A stretch of DNA of 64,000 nucleotides from Methylibium sp035762065 (GCF_035762065.1 NZ_DASTPW010000016.1:1-64000); one strand, 5' to 3'. Numbered from the stretch's first letter, positions 26,304 to 36,569 are shown. Program-made: numbers and translations. Notes: generated by a model not told the origin, from the letters alone.

Positions 26304-28592
26304 ATGGCTTCGCGCACCGTCTCCGCCGTTCGCAAGACCCTGAGCCTTGCGCTGCCGGGCTTCATGCTCGGCGGCGACGAGGTCGATGCCGCCGCGCCGA
26401 CGGAAGCGCGGGCCGCGTCCTTCGCGACGCTGACGGCCAAGCTCGGCTACCTCGGCGCCGCCGATGTCAAGCGCGTGCGCGAGGCCTACAAGTTCGCGGA
26501 CGAGGCGCACCTGGGGCAGTTCCGCGCCAGCGGCGAGCCCTACATCACCCACCCGATCGCAGTCGCCGGCCTGTGCGCCGACTGGAAGCTCGACGCCCAG
26601 GCCATCATGGCCGCGCTGATGCACGACGCGATGGAGGACTGCGGCATCGAGAAGCCGCAGTTGATCGAGCGCTTCGGCGCGCCGACGGCCGACCTGGTCG
26701 ACGGCCTCACCAAGCTCGACAAGCTGCAGTTCAGCACCCGCGAGGAATCGCAGGCGGAGAGCTTTCGCAAGATGCTGCTGGCGATGGCGCGCGACGTGCG
26801 CGTGATCCTCATCAAGCTCGCCGACCGGCTGCACAACATGCGCACGATCCACGCGGTGCCCGCCGCCAAGCGCGGCCGCATTGCACGCGAGACGATGGAG
26901 ATCTACGCGCCCATCGCCCACCGGCTGGGCCTGAACGAAACCTACCGCGAGCTGCAGGAGCGCTCGTTCGAGCAGATCCACCCCTGGCGCCACGCGGCGC
27001 TCGCCAAGGCGCTGGAGCGCGCGCGCGGCACGCGGCGCGACATCGTCGACAGGGTGCAGCGCGAGGTCGAGCGCGCGTTCAAGGAGCAGAAGCTTGGCGT
27101 GCAGCTCTCGGGCCGCGAGAAGACGCTGCACTCGATCTACGGAAAGATGGACGAGAAGCACCTGTCGTTCGCGCAGGTGAACGACATCTTCGGCTTCCGC
27201 GTCGTCGTCAAGACCCTGCCGGAGTGCTATCTCGCGCTGGGCGTGCTGCACCAGCTCTACAAGCCGGTGCCGGGCCGCTTCAAGGACTACATCGCGATTC
27301 CCAAGGCCAACGGCTACCAATCGCTGCACACCACGCTCGTGAGCCCGCTGGGCACGTCGGTCGAGTTCCAGATCCGCACCGAGCCGATGCACATGGTCGC
27401 GGAAAAGGGCATCGCGGCGCACTGGCTCTACAAGGCGCACGGCGGCGCCGATGCGCAGCGCGTCGGCGCGGTGTGGCTGCAGTCGCTGCTGGACATCCAG
27501 GACGAGACGCGCGACTCGGCCGAGTTCCTCGAGCACGTCAAGGTCGATCTCTTTCCCGACTCGGTCTACGTCTTCACGCCGCAGAGCAAGATCCTCGCGC
27601 TGCCGCGCGGCGCGACCGCGGTCGACTTCGCCTACTCGATCCACAGCGACGTCGGCGACCACTGCGTGGGCGCCAACATCAACGGCGAGGCGGCGCCGTT
27701 GCGCACCGTGCTGCGCAGCGGCGACACGGTGGAGATCATCACCGCGGCGGGCGCACGGCCGAACCCGGCTTGGCTCAATTTCGTCGGCACCGGCCGCGCG
27801 CGCTCGCGCATCCGCCACTACCTGAAGAACATGGAGGCCGAGGAGTCGCTGCAACTCGGCGAGCGGCTGCTCGCGCAGGCGATCCGCGCCGAAGGTCTGG
27901 CGCTGCCGTCCGGCGACGAGACCAGCCCCGGCGCCGACGGCCACCTCTGGCAGGCCCTGCTGCGCTGGAGCGGCACCCGCAGCCGCGACGAGCTGATGGT
28001 CGAGATCGGCCTCGGCAAGAAGATCCCGGGCATCGTCGCGAAGCGGCTGGCCGCGCTGCTCGCCGAGCGCGGCGCACGGCCCGACGCGGTGACGCTCACG
28101 CTTGGCCGCTACGGCGCGCAGGACGCCGGCGACGCGCCGCACGCGAGCGTCGCGATCGACGGCACCGAAGGCGCGACAGTGCAGCTGGCCGAATGCTGCC
28201 GGCCGGTGCCGGGCGACGCGATCCTCGGCTACCTCGGCCGCGGCGAAGGCCTGGTGGTGCACACCGCCGAATGCGCGACCGCCAAACGTCTGTTCGCGCG
28301 CGACAGCGAGCCCTGGATCGCGGTCGAGTGGGCCGAGCACCTGACGCGCAGCTTCGAGACCGCGGTGTCGGTGCTGCTGAGCAACGGCAAGGGCGTGCTC
28401 GCGCAGGTGGCCGCGGCGGTCAGCGACGCCGAGGCCGACATCGTCCACATCGACATGGCCGACGACCGCGCCGCCGCGACCACCGAGCTGACGCTGCTGA
28501 TCGCGGTGCGCGATCGCGTGCACCTCGCCGACACGCTGCGTGCGCTCAAGCGCTCGCCGGCGGTGTTGCGGGTCGGGCGCGTCAAGCCCTGA
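26304..28592 (+). CDS. spoT: Bifunctional (p)ppGpp synthetase/hydrolase
   Basis: A 762-residue RelA/SpoT homologue controlling the stringent response. The HD hydrolase domain (~80-190) has ITHPIAVAG, ALMHDAMEDCG and LIKLADRLHNMRT; the synthetase domain (~255-370) has GREKTLHSIYGKM, DIFGFRVVV and IPKANGYQSLHTTLVSPLG; the TGS domain (~405-465) starts VYVFTPQSKILALPRGATAV; a C-terminal ACT domain ends in RVGRVKP. Both enzyme domains keep their family motifs. The plus-strand gmk-rpoZ-spoT order matches E. coli. Confidence 0.96.
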   Translation: MASRTVSAVRKTLSLALPGFMLGGDEVDAAAPTEARAASFATLTAKLGYLGAADVKRVREAYKFADEAHLGQFRASGEPYITHPIAVAGLCADWKLDAQAIMAALMHDAMEDCGIEKPQLIERFGAPTADLVDGLTKLDKLQFSTREESQAESFRKMLLAMARDVRVILIKLADRLHNMRTIHAVPAAKRGRIARETMEIYAPIAHRLGLNETYRELQERSFEQIHPWRHAALAKALERARGTRRDIVDRVQREVERAFKEQKLGVQLSGREKTLHSIYGKMDEKHLSFAQVNDIFGFRVVVKTLPECYLALGVLHQLYKPVPGRFKDYIAIPKANGYQSLHTTLVSPLGTSVEFQIRTEPMHMVAEKGIAAHWLYKAHGGADAQRVGAVWLQSLLDIQDETRDSAEFLEHVKVDLFPDSVYVFTPQSKILALPRGATAVDFAYSIHSDVGDHCVGANINGEAAPLRTVLRSGDTVEIITAAGARPNPAWLNFVGTGRARSRIRHYLKNMEAEESLQLGERLLAQAIRAEGLALPSGDETSPGADGHLWQALLRWSGTRSRDELMVEIGLGKKIPGIVAKRLAALLAERGARPDAVTLTLGRYGAQDAGDAPHASVAIDGTEGATVQLAECCRPVPGDAILGYLGRGEGLVVHTAECATAKRLFARDSEPWIAVEWAEHLTRSFETAVSVLLSNGKGVLAQVAAAVSDAEADIVHIDMADDRAAATTELTLLIAVRDRVHLADTLRALKRSPAVLRVGRVKP

Positions 28593-28628
28593 CCGACGCG
28601 GTCGGGGCGCCGCGCCTCCGCGCAGCCG

Positions 28629-29000
28629 CTACTTCGGGCTCCCGTCGTCGACAGGCGCTTCGCGCTTCGACGTGCCCGGCCCGTCCGAGGCGCCGACCCA
28701 GCCCTCGGCGCGACGCACGCCGCGCTTGACGCCTTCGGCCGTGCGCTCGGCCGTCGTCTTGACGACCTCGACACCCTTCTCGGCACCGCGTTTCGCCGCG
28801 CCGCCCGCCTTCGTCAAGCCCCGCCCGGCCGCCGAGGCCGCGCTTTCGGCGCCCTTCTTGACCGCATGGCCGGCCCGCGTGGCCGCGCCGGAGGCGGCCG
28901 AGCCCGCCTGCTCCGCCTTCGACGGCTCCGCGGCGTGCGCCGCCATGCCGATCGACATCGCGGCCAGGATCGCCGCCGGGCTCTTCAGCATCGCGTTCAT
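28629..29000 (-). CDS. Small exported Ala/Lys-rich protein, unknown function
   Basis: A 123-residue protein whose ATG overlaps the greB stop (ATGA). Residues 1-23 form a signal peptide ending in AAHA. The mature part is Ala/Gly/Lys-rich with an irregular helical periodicity (HAVKKGAESAASAAGRG, then GAAKRGAEKGVEVVKTTAER), reminiscent of LEA-like or histone-H1-like low-complexity proteins. No cysteine or enzyme motif is present. I do not recognise the family. Its coupling to greB could be incidental. Confidence 0.7.
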   Translation of the reverse strand: MNAMLKSPAAILAAMSIGMAAHAAEPSKAEQAGSAASGAATRAGHAVKKGAESAASAAGRGLTKAGGAAKRGAEKGVEVVKTTAERTAEGVKRGVRRAEGWVGASDGPGTSKREAPVDDGSPK

Positions 29001-29614
29001 CGTCGATCTCCGTTTTTCGATGCGGGCTTGGAAGCGGCCGCCGCGGCGGAGTTCGGCGCCGGGTAACGCACCGACACGATCGTGATCGTCTGCCGCCCGC
29101 CGGGCGTGTGCAGCTTGACCTCGTCGCCTTCGCGCGCCTTCAGCAGGGCGCGCGCGATCGGCGCGATCCAGCTCACCTCGCCGGCCAGGTTGTCGGCCTC
29201 GTCGATGCCCTTGATCGTTACGGTGCGCTCGGCGCCGTCGGGCAGCGCGTAGGTGACGGTCGCGCCGAAGTAGATCTGGTCGCTGCCATGGTGCGCGCTC
29301 GGGTCGGTGACTTCGGCAATCTCGAGCCGCTTGGTCAGGAAGCGGATGCGGCGATCGATCTCGCGCAACCGCTTCTTGCCGTAGAGGTAGTCGCCGTTCT
29401 CCGAACGGTCGCCGTTCTTCGCGGCCCAAGACACCGTCTCGACGACCTTCGGCCGTTCGTCGTCGATCAAGGCCATCAGTTCGCCGTGAAGCCGCGCGTG
29501 GCCCTCGGGCGTGAGGTAGTTCTTTGCGCCGGCGGGGATGGGCGCGGCGCCGGGCTCGTCGGCGTCGGCGTCGTCCGGCGCGTCGTCGCGCTCGCGGGTG
29601 AAGGCCTTGTTCAT
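28997..29614 (-). CDS. greB: Transcription elongation factor GreB
   Basis: Rescues backtracked RNA polymerase by stimulating transcript cleavage. It has 205 residues. An acidic N-terminal tail (~1-35) precedes the coiled coil (NYLTPEGHARLHGELMALID onward), with the acidic tip in NGDRSENGDYLYGKKRLRE. The C-terminal FKBP-like domain has YFGATVTYALPDG and ALLKAREGDEVKLHTPGG. The tip sequence with YLYGKKRLREID is of the GreB kind rather than GreA. The start is ATG 29614; frames extending further upstream are Arg-rich. Confidence 0.93.
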   Translation of the reverse strand: MNKAFTRERDDAPDDADADEPGAAPIPAGAKNYLTPEGHARLHGELMALIDDERPKVVETVSWAAKNGDRSENGDYLYGKKRLREIDRRIRFLTKRLEIAEVTDPSAHHGSDQIYFGATVTYALPDGAERTVTIKGIDEADNLAGEVSWIAPIARALLKAREGDEVKLHTPGGRQTITIVSVRYPAPNSAAAAASKPASKNGDRR

Positions 29615-29688
29615 CGTGCAGGCGAGCCTATCCGAGGCGCCAGCGCGCCGGCGGCTGAACCGCAGCGCGCCGCTCGACACCAAGGGGC

Positions 29689-30174
29689 ATGCTTGCCCGC
29701 GCCAGCGCACCCGTCGCCTTCGCGTTGATCGCGGCGTCGATCCACGCTGCCGGAGCCGATCCGATCGACGCGCCCGCCTGCCGCGCGGCCCTCGCCGCGC
29801 TCGACCGCGAGGAAGCCGCCGCCCGCTCGCGGCCGCGCGACGAACCGGCGCCGCCGACCTTGATCGACGCGCGGCGCCGCGCCGCATCCGACTGCCTCGG
29901 CAGTGCGCGCGACGAGCCGCCGCCGCGTTCTTCGGCCGCGCCGATCGCCGTGCCGCCGATCGCATCGCCGCTGCCTTCGCCTCGATCGGCGCCGCCTCGC
30001 GCAAGCGCCGGACCGCCGCCCGTGCTGCCCGCGCCGGCGCAGCAGACCATCACGAGCTGCGATGCCCTGGGCTGCTGGACGTCCACCGGCAGCCGCCTGC
30101 AGCGCGCCGGCCCCAACCTGCTCGGCCCGCGCGGCGCGTGCAGCGGGCCGGGGCCGGTGGTCTCCTGCCCTTGA
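29689..30174 (+). CDS. Hypothetical secreted Pro/Ala-rich protein
   Basis: A 161-residue frame with a plausible signal peptide (residues 1-23, ending HAAGA). The middle is Pro/Ala/Arg/Ser-rich and probably unstructured. The C-terminal ~45 residues contain four cysteines (TSCDALGCWTSTGSRLQR and GACSGPGPVVSC) that look like a small disulphide-bonded module. It lies alone between greB and paaZ; no function can be assigned. Confidence 0.6.
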   Translation: MLARASAPVAFALIAASIHAAGADPIDAPACRAALAALDREEAAARSRPRDEPAPPTLIDARRRAASDCLGSARDEPPPRSSAAPIAVPPIASPLPSPRSAPPRASAGPPPVLPAPAQQTITSCDALGCWTSTGSRLQRAGPNLLGPRGACSGPGPVVSCP

Positions 30175-30180
30175 CGAGCT

Positions 30181-30200
30181 CGGCGCTCCTGGCAGCGCCG
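30181..30200. terminator. Hairpin between converging genes, possible terminator
   Basis: A 7-bp GC stem (30181-30187 with 30194-30200) lies between the hypothetical gene and the end of paaZ. No U-run follows on either strand, so it may be a transcript-end structure rather than an intrinsic terminator. Confidence 0.3.
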
Positions 30201-30237
30201 GCCGGTGGCCCGGGCGATCGCCGCGGCGCCGCGTCGC

Positions 30238-32304
30238 TCAGGCCGCGTCGCCGCGCTTTGCGACCAGCGTCAAGATGTCGTAGCTCGCGACCAGCTCGTC
30301 GCGCTGGTTGGTCACCTCGACGTCCCAGGCCACGACGCCCTGCCCCACGCCCTTCGCGTCCTTCCTGCGGCGATCGGTCTTGCGCTTCGCGGTCAACCGA
30401 GCGCGGATCGTGTCGCCGATGCCGACGGGCTTGACGAAGCGCAGCGTGTCCAGCCCGTAGTTCGCAAGCACCGGCCCGGGCGCGGGCGAGACGAACAAGC
30501 CGGCCGCCGCCGACAGCACGAAATAGCCGTGCGCGATGCGCTGGCCGAAGGCCGAGTCCTTCGCCGCGATCTCGTCGAAGTGCATGTAGAAGAAGTCGCC
30601 CGACAGGCCGCCGAAGGCGACGATGTCGGCCTCGGTCACCGTGCGCCGGTGCGTCAGCAGCGAGTCGCCGATCGCGAGCTCCTCGAAGTGCTTGCGGAAG
30701 GGGTGCACCCCGGATTCGTTCACCTGGGCGCCGCGCACGTGCTCGCCGGTCACGGCCGCCAGCATCGTCGGCGAGCCCTGCACCGCCGCGCGCTGCAGGT
30801 AGTGCTTCACCGCGCGCAGGCCGCCGAGCTCCTCGCCGCCGCCGGCGCGGCCGGGCCCGCCGTGCTTAAGCAGCGGCAGCGGCGAGCCGTGGCCGGTCGA
30901 CTCGACCGCGGCCTCGCGATCGAGGACCAGCAGTCGCCCGTGGTACGGCGCGACGGCCGCGACGACGTGCGCCGCGGTCGCCGGCGTCCTCGTCACCAGC
31001 GTGCCGACGAGGCTGCCCTTGCCGCGCGCCGCGAGCGTGATCGCCTCGTCGAGGCCGTCGTAGGCCATCAGCGTGCTCACCGGGCCGAAGGCCTCGATGT
31101 CGTGCACCGCGTCGCTCGCGAGCGGCCGCTGCGCGAGCAGCAAGGTCGGCGCGAAGAAAGCGCCTGCGGCGACGCCCTCGCCGACCGGCGCGAAGCCGTC
31201 GCGCGCGCCGCACACCAGCTCGGCCTGCTGCTGCAGTTGCTCGACGCGCTCGCGCACGTCGTCGAGCTGCGCATGCGACGCGAGCGCGCCCATGCGCACG
31301 CCCTCGCGCGAGGGGTCGCCGACGGTGATCTTCTTGAGGCGATCACGCAGCTTCGTCGCCACCGCGTCGACGTGCCGGCGCGGCACGATCGCGCGCCGGA
31401 TCGCGGTGCATTTCTGGCCGGCCTTGACCGTCATCTCGCGCGCGACTTCCTTGACGAAGAGGTCGAACTCCTCGTCGTCGGGCGAGACGTCCTCGGCCAG
31501 GATCGCGCAGTTCAACGAGTCGGCCTCGGCGTTGAACGGCACCGAATGGCGCACGAGGTTCGGATGCACCCGCAGCTTCGCGGCGGTGTCCGCCGAGCCG
31601 GTGAAGGTGACCACGTCGCTGCCCTGCAGGCGGTCGAGAAGATCGCCGGTGCCGCCGATCACCAACTGCAGCGCGCCTTCGGGCAGCAGGCCGGATTGCT
31701 CGATCAGGCGCACCGCGGCCTCGGTCAGGTAGCTCGTCGCCGTCGCCGGCTTGCCGATGCAGGGCATGCCGGCCAGGAAGCACGGTGCGAACTTCTCGAG
31801 CAGCCCCCACACCGGGAAGTTGAAGGCGTTGATGTGCACGGCGACGCCGTGGCGCGGCACGAGGATGTGCGTGCCCGCGAAGCCGCCCTGCTTGCCCAGC
31901 GGCAGCACCGGGCCTTCGTGCAGCAGGTTGCCGGAAGGCAGCTCCGCGCTGCCGACGCCGGCGTACGCGAACAGCGTGCCACTGCCGCCCTCGATGTCGA
32001 TCCAGCTGTCGGCGCGCGTCGCGCCGGTGTGCGCCGAGACGGCGTACAGCGCCTCCTTGTGCTCGATCAGGTACTTCGCGAGCGCCTTCAGGCGCTCGGC
32101 GCGTTGCTGGAAATCGAGCGCGAGCAGCGCCGGCAGCCCGACCTGCCGCGCGTGCGCGAGCGCCTCGCCGAAGTCGATGCTCTCGGCATGCGTCGCCGCG
32201 ACCACGCGCCCGTCGATCGCGCTGCGCAGCGGCTGCGCGGCGCGTTCGCCGATCCAGCGGCCGGCGATGCGGCTTTGCAGCGTCGGAGTGGGGGTCGTGC
32301 TCAT
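30238..32304 (-). CDS. paaZ: Bifunctional oxepin-CoA hydrolase/semialdehyde dehydrogenase
   Basis: Opens the oxepin-CoA ring and oxidises the resulting aldehyde to 3-oxo-5,6-dehydrosuberyl-CoA in aerobic phenylacetate breakdown. It has 688 residues. The N-terminal aldehyde dehydrogenase domain (~1-520) has INAFNFPVWG, VTFTGSADTA, the catalytic Glu in PFNAEADSLNCAIL and the catalytic Cys in VKAGQKCTAIRRA. The C-terminal MaoC-like hydratase domain (~545-688) has GDFFYMHFDEIAAKDSAFGQ and RIAHGYFVLS. The length fits full two-domain PaaZ. It is the last gene of the cluster; its ATG shares one base with the stop of the preceding gene. Confidence 0.96.
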   Translation of the reverse strand: MSTTPTPTLQSRIAGRWIGERAAQPLRSAIDGRVVAATHAESIDFGEALAHARQVGLPALLALDFQQRAERLKALAKYLIEHKEALYAVSAHTGATRADSWIDIEGGSGTLFAYAGVGSAELPSGNLLHEGPVLPLGKQGGFAGTHILVPRHGVAVHINAFNFPVWGLLEKFAPCFLAGMPCIGKPATATSYLTEAAVRLIEQSGLLPEGALQLVIGGTGDLLDRLQGSDVVTFTGSADTAAKLRVHPNLVRHSVPFNAEADSLNCAILAEDVSPDDEEFDLFVKEVAREMTVKAGQKCTAIRRAIVPRRHVDAVATKLRDRLKKITVGDPSREGVRMGALASHAQLDDVRERVEQLQQQAELVCGARDGFAPVGEGVAAGAFFAPTLLLAQRPLASDAVHDIEAFGPVSTLMAYDGLDEAITLAARGKGSLVGTLVTRTPATAAHVVAAVAPYHGRLLVLDREAAVESTGHGSPLPLLKHGGPGRAGGGEELGGLRAVKHYLQRAAVQGSPTMLAAVTGEHVRGAQVNESGVHPFRKHFEELAIGDSLLTHRRTVTEADIVAFGGLSGDFFYMHFDEIAAKDSAFGQRIAHGYFVLSAAAGLFVSPAPGPVLANYGLDTLRFVKPVGIGDTIRARLTAKRKTDRRRKDAKGVGQGVVAWDVEVTNQRDELVASYDILTLVAKRGDAA

Positions 32305-33446
32305 CAGGGCTGGTACTTCCAGGTGCCGTTCTCGATCTTCACCGTGACCCGCGCGCGCTGGTCGAGCCCCAGGTGATCGCTCGGCGACATGTTGAAGATG
32401 CCGTGCGCGCCGGCCGCGTCCTTCACGTTCTCGAGCGCGTCGCGCAAGGCCGCGCGGAACTCGGGCGTTCCGGGCTGCGCCTTCTTGAGCGCGGCCGGCA
32501 GCGCGGCTTCCATCAGCACGCCCGCGTCCCAGGCATGGCCGCCGAAGGTCGAGACCGTCCCTTTGCCGTAGGCGGCCTCGTAGGCGTTGACGTAGGCCAT
32601 CGCAGACCTCTTCACCGGATGGTTCGCCGGCAGCTGGGAGGCCACGAGCACCGGCCCCGACGGCAGCAGCGTGCCCTCGACGTCCTTGCCGCCCACGCGC
32701 AGGAAGTCGGCGTTCGCGACGCCGTGCGTCTGGTAGACCGGGCCGGCGTAGCCGCGCTCCTTCAACGTCTTCTGGGGCAGCGCGGCCGGGGTGCCGGAGC
32801 CGGCGATCAGGATCGCGTCGGGCCGCGCGCCGATCAGCTTGAGCACCTGGCCCGTGACGGCGGTGTCGGTGCGCGCGTAGCGCTCGCTCGCGACGATCTC
32901 GATGCGCTTGAGCGCCGCGGCCTTGCTGAACTCGCTGAACCAGCCTTCGCCGTAGGCATCGGAGAAGCCGACGAAGCCGACCTTCTTCACGCCGGCGTTC
33001 GCCATGTGCTCGGCGATCGCGAGCGACATCATGATGTCGTTCTGCGGCGTCTTGAACACCCAGCGCTTCTTCGCGTCCAGCGGCTCGACGATGCGCGCCG
33101 ACGCCGCCATCGAGATCATCGGCACCTGCGCCTCGGCGACCACGTCGATCATCGCCAGCGAGTTCGGCGTGGTGGTCGAGCCGATGATCAGGTCGACCTT
33201 GTTCTCGGTGATCAGCTTGCGCGCGTTCGCGACCGCGGCGGTCGTGTCGCTGGCGTCGTCGAGCACGACGTAGTTGATCTTCTGCCCCGCGACCTGCTTG
33301 GGCATCAGCGCGACGGTGTTCTTCTCCGGCAGGCCGAGCGAAGCCGCCGGGCCGGTGGCCGAGACGGTGACGCCGACGGTGACGTCGGCCAGGGCGGCGG
33401 TGGCTGCGGCGGCCAGCACGAGGGCGATCACGGGCTTGAACTTCAT
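32304..33446 (-). CDS. ABC transporter substrate-binding protein, branched-chain amino acid type
   Basis: A 380-residue periplasmic binding protein with a signal peptide (residues ~1-20, ending AAALA) and the type 1 fold of LivJ/LivK relatives (LITENKVDLIIGSTTTPNSL, VGFVGFSDAYGEGW, VYQTHGVANADFL). Such proteins in degradation clusters usually bind aromatic acids rather than leucine. No permease or ATPase gene is nearby. Its position between the thiolase and paaZ, with a one-base overlap to paaZ, suggests phenylacetate or a related aromatic acid as ligand; this is inference. The start at 33446 is set by the signal peptide. Confidence 0.9.
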   Translation of the reverse strand: MKFKPVIALVLAAAATAALADVTVGVTVSATGPAASLGLPEKNTVALMPKQVAGQKINYVVLDDASDTTAAVANARKLITENKVDLIIGSTTTPNSLAMIDVVAEAQVPMISMAASARIVEPLDAKKRWVFKTPQNDIMMSLAIAEHMANAGVKKVGFVGFSDAYGEGWFSEFSKAAALKRIEIVASERYARTDTAVTGQVLKLIGARPDAILIAGSGTPAALPQKTLKERGYAGPVYQTHGVANADFLRVGGKDVEGTLLPSGPVLVASQLPANHPVKRSAMAYVNAYEAAYGKGTVSTFGGHAWDAGVLMEAALPAALKKAQPGTPEFRAALRDALENVKDAAGAHGIFNMSPSDHLGLDQRARVTVKIENGTWKYQP

Positions 33447-33481
33447 CGGGGGTCTCCGGTGGTTGGGGCTGCGGGAAATCC

Positions 33482-34708
<1,227 letters not shown>

Positions 34709-34730
34709 GTCGTTCGCTCCTTGCTGCGAT

Positions 34731-35354
34731 TCAGGCCGCCTCGGCATCGAGCCGCGCCGGCAGCTTCACCGCGGCGAGCCCGCCGAGAAACAGGTCGGCG
34801 ACGATCGGCGCCATGTCGTCGTAGTCGAGTTCGCCGTCGGGCTTCATCCAGGTGAACATCCAGTTGACCATCCCGAACAGCAGCATCGTGAGCGGCGTGC
34901 CCATCACGCTGCCGGCGAGATCGGGCCGCAGCGCCGTCACCACCTGCGCGAAGCCGCGCACCACCGCGCGCTCCTTGTCGAGCACGCGCTCGCGGTCGGC
35001 CGCGTCGAGGAACTTCACGTCCTCGGTGAGCACGCGGTGCGCATGCTGCGCGTGCGCGTATTCCTGAACGAGCCGCGCGATCAATGCGCGCATCCGGCGC
35101 TTCGGCGTCGCCTCCTGCGCGAGTTCCTCGGCGACGATGCGTTCGAGCCGCGAGACGTGCGTGTCGGCGATGCTGAGCAGCAGCGCGTACTTGTCCTCGT
35201 AGTAGTGGTACAGCGTCGCCTTCGACAGCCCGCAGGCCTCGGCGACCTGGTTCATCGAGGTGGCTGGGTAGCCGCGCTGCGCGAACAGCTCGGCGGCGCG
35301 CGCCACGATCGCGTCGCGCTGTTCGTCGTAGGTGGCGGCGCGGCCTCGGCCCAT
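34731..35354 (-). CDS. paaR: TetR-family regulator of phenylacetate catabolism (PaaR-like)
   Basis: A 207-residue protein. Residues ~8-58 are the TetR helix-turn-helix domain (ELFAQRGYPATSMNQVAEAC, then GLSKATLYHYYEDKYALLLS). Residues ~80-200 form the C-terminal ligand domain. Betaproteobacterial paa clusters are controlled by PaaR of this family, which releases DNA when phenylacetyl-CoA accumulates. Being inside the operon, between paaE and the thiolase, it would be autoregulated from the paaK promoter. The start is ATG 35354; upstream frame overlaps paaE. Confidence 0.85.
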   Translation of the reverse strand: MGRGRAATYDEQRDAIVARAAELFAQRGYPATSMNQVAEACGLSKATLYHYYEDKYALLLSIADTHVSRLERIVAEELAQEATPKRRMRALIARLVQEYAHAQHAHRVLTEDVKFLDAADRERVLDKERAVVRGFAQVVTALRPDLAGSVMGTPLTMLLFGMVNWMFTWMKPDGELDYDDMAPIVADLFLGGLAAVKLPARLDAEAA

Positions 35355-35362
35355 CGTCTTGC

Positions 35363-36460
35363 TCAGCGTTCGTCGAAGGACAGCACGACCCGCTCGGTGA
35401 GCGGATGCGCCTGGCAGGCCAGCACGAAGCCGGCGGCGACCTCGTGCTTGTCGAGCGCGAAGTTGCGTTCCATCCGCACCTCGCCTTCGAGAAGCTTCGC
35501 GCGGCAGGTGCCGCACACGCCCGAGGTGCAGGAGAACGGCAGCTCGAGCCCCGCCGCCGAGGCGCAGTCGAGGATGCTCGGCTGGTCGGCGGCGTAGTCG
35601 ATCTCGCGCTTCATGCCGTCGCGCACGATCACGATGCGCGCGCGTGCCGCGTCGCCCGGCCTGGCTTCGTGCATGACCGCTCCCACCGCGGCGCCGACCT
35701 GCGTGCCCGGCTGCTGCGCGACGCCGAAACGCTCGACGTGGATGCAGCCCTCCGGCACGCCGGCCGCGAGCAGCGCGGCCTCGGCCTCGTCGTTCATCTG
35801 GAACGGGCCGCAGACGTAGGCCTGGTCGACCTGTGCCGCGGGCACGACGCTGCGCAGGAAATCGCCGAGCTTGGCGCGGTCCATCAGGCCCCTGTTCAGC
35901 GGCGAGTCCGTGGGCTCGTCGGAGAACACGTGATGCAGCACGAGCCGCGCGAGGTACCTGTTCTTCAGGTCCTCGAGCTCCTCCTTGAACATCGTCGAGC
36001 TCAAGCGCCGGTTGCCGTAGATCAGCGTGAAGCGGCTGCCCGGTTCGCGCGCGAGCACCGTCTTCATGATCGACAGGATCGGCGTGATGCCGCTGCCGCC
36101 GGCGATGCCCAGGTGGTGCCGGCGCGCGCCGGCATCGAGCGGCACGAAGAAGCGGCCCTGCGGCGCCATCACGCTGATCGTGTCGCCGGGCTTCAGGGCC
36201 GCGTTGATCCAGTTCGAGAACACGCCCCCCTTGACCTTGCGCACCCCGACGCGCAGTTCGCCGTCGTCGACGCCCGCGCAGATCGAGTACGAGCGGCGCA
36301 GGTCGACGCCGTCGATCTCCTTGCGCAGCGTGAGGTACTGGCCCTGCGTGAAGCCGAACACCTCGCGCAGCGGCTCGGGCACGTCGAAGGTGACGATCAC
36401 GGCTTCAGCGGTGTCGGGCTCGACGCTTTTCACGCGCAGCGGGTGGAACACGGCGCTCAC
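35363..36460 (-). CDS. paaE: Phenylacetyl-CoA epoxidase reductase subunit
   Basis: Transfers electrons from NADPH to the PaaABC epoxidase. It has 365 residues. The FAD domain (~1-105) has the RRSYSICAG motif; the NADP-binding domain (~110-235) has LGIAGGSGITPILSIMKTVL and YVCGPFQMNDEAEAAL; the C-terminal plant-type 2Fe-2S ferredoxin domain (~275-365) has LPFSCTSGVCGTCRAKLLEG and FVLACQAHPLT, giving the four Cys ligands. Between it and paaD is a 110-base gap that contains a dispersed repeat. Confidence 0.97.
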   Translation of the reverse strand: MSAVFHPLRVKSVEPDTAEAVIVTFDVPEPLREVFGFTQGQYLTLRKEIDGVDLRRSYSICAGVDDGELRVGVRKVKGGVFSNWINAALKPGDTISVMAPQGRFFVPLDAGARRHHLGIAGGSGITPILSIMKTVLAREPGSRFTLIYGNRRLSSTMFKEELEDLKNRYLARLVLHHVFSDEPTDSPLNRGLMDRAKLGDFLRSVVPAAQVDQAYVCGPFQMNDEAEAALLAAGVPEGCIHVERFGVAQQPGTQVGAAVGAVMHEARPGDAARARIVIVRDGMKREIDYAADQPSILDCASAAGLELPFSCTSGVCGTCRAKLLEGEVRMERNFALDKHEVAAGFVLACQAHPLTERVVLSFDER

Positions 36461-36480
36461 GACGCCGCCCGATCGTGTTG

Positions 36481-36566
36481 GCGAGCAGCCGCCGCGGATC
36501 CGGCTCTGCCGGACCGCTGAGGGCGCCCCCTCGAGGGGGAGCGCCGAAGGCGCAACGGGGGTGGTT
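36481..36566 (-). repeat. Palindrome-rich intergenic repeat, copy 2
   Basis: On the minus strand this starts a few bases past the paaD stop codon and is about 85% identical by eye to 54235-54315. It contains nested dyads: a GCGCC/GGCGC hairpin with a TTC loop, CCCCCTCGAGGGGG, and a GATCCGCGGCGGCT end. It lies inside the paa operon, between paaD and paaE. Confidence 0.75.
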
Positions 36567-36569
36567 GAT

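Noticed and set aside
25911..28523. 870-codon minus-strand frame opposite spoT
   Set aside because: Antisense shadow; no domain or start context, and spoT motifs are all on the plus strand.
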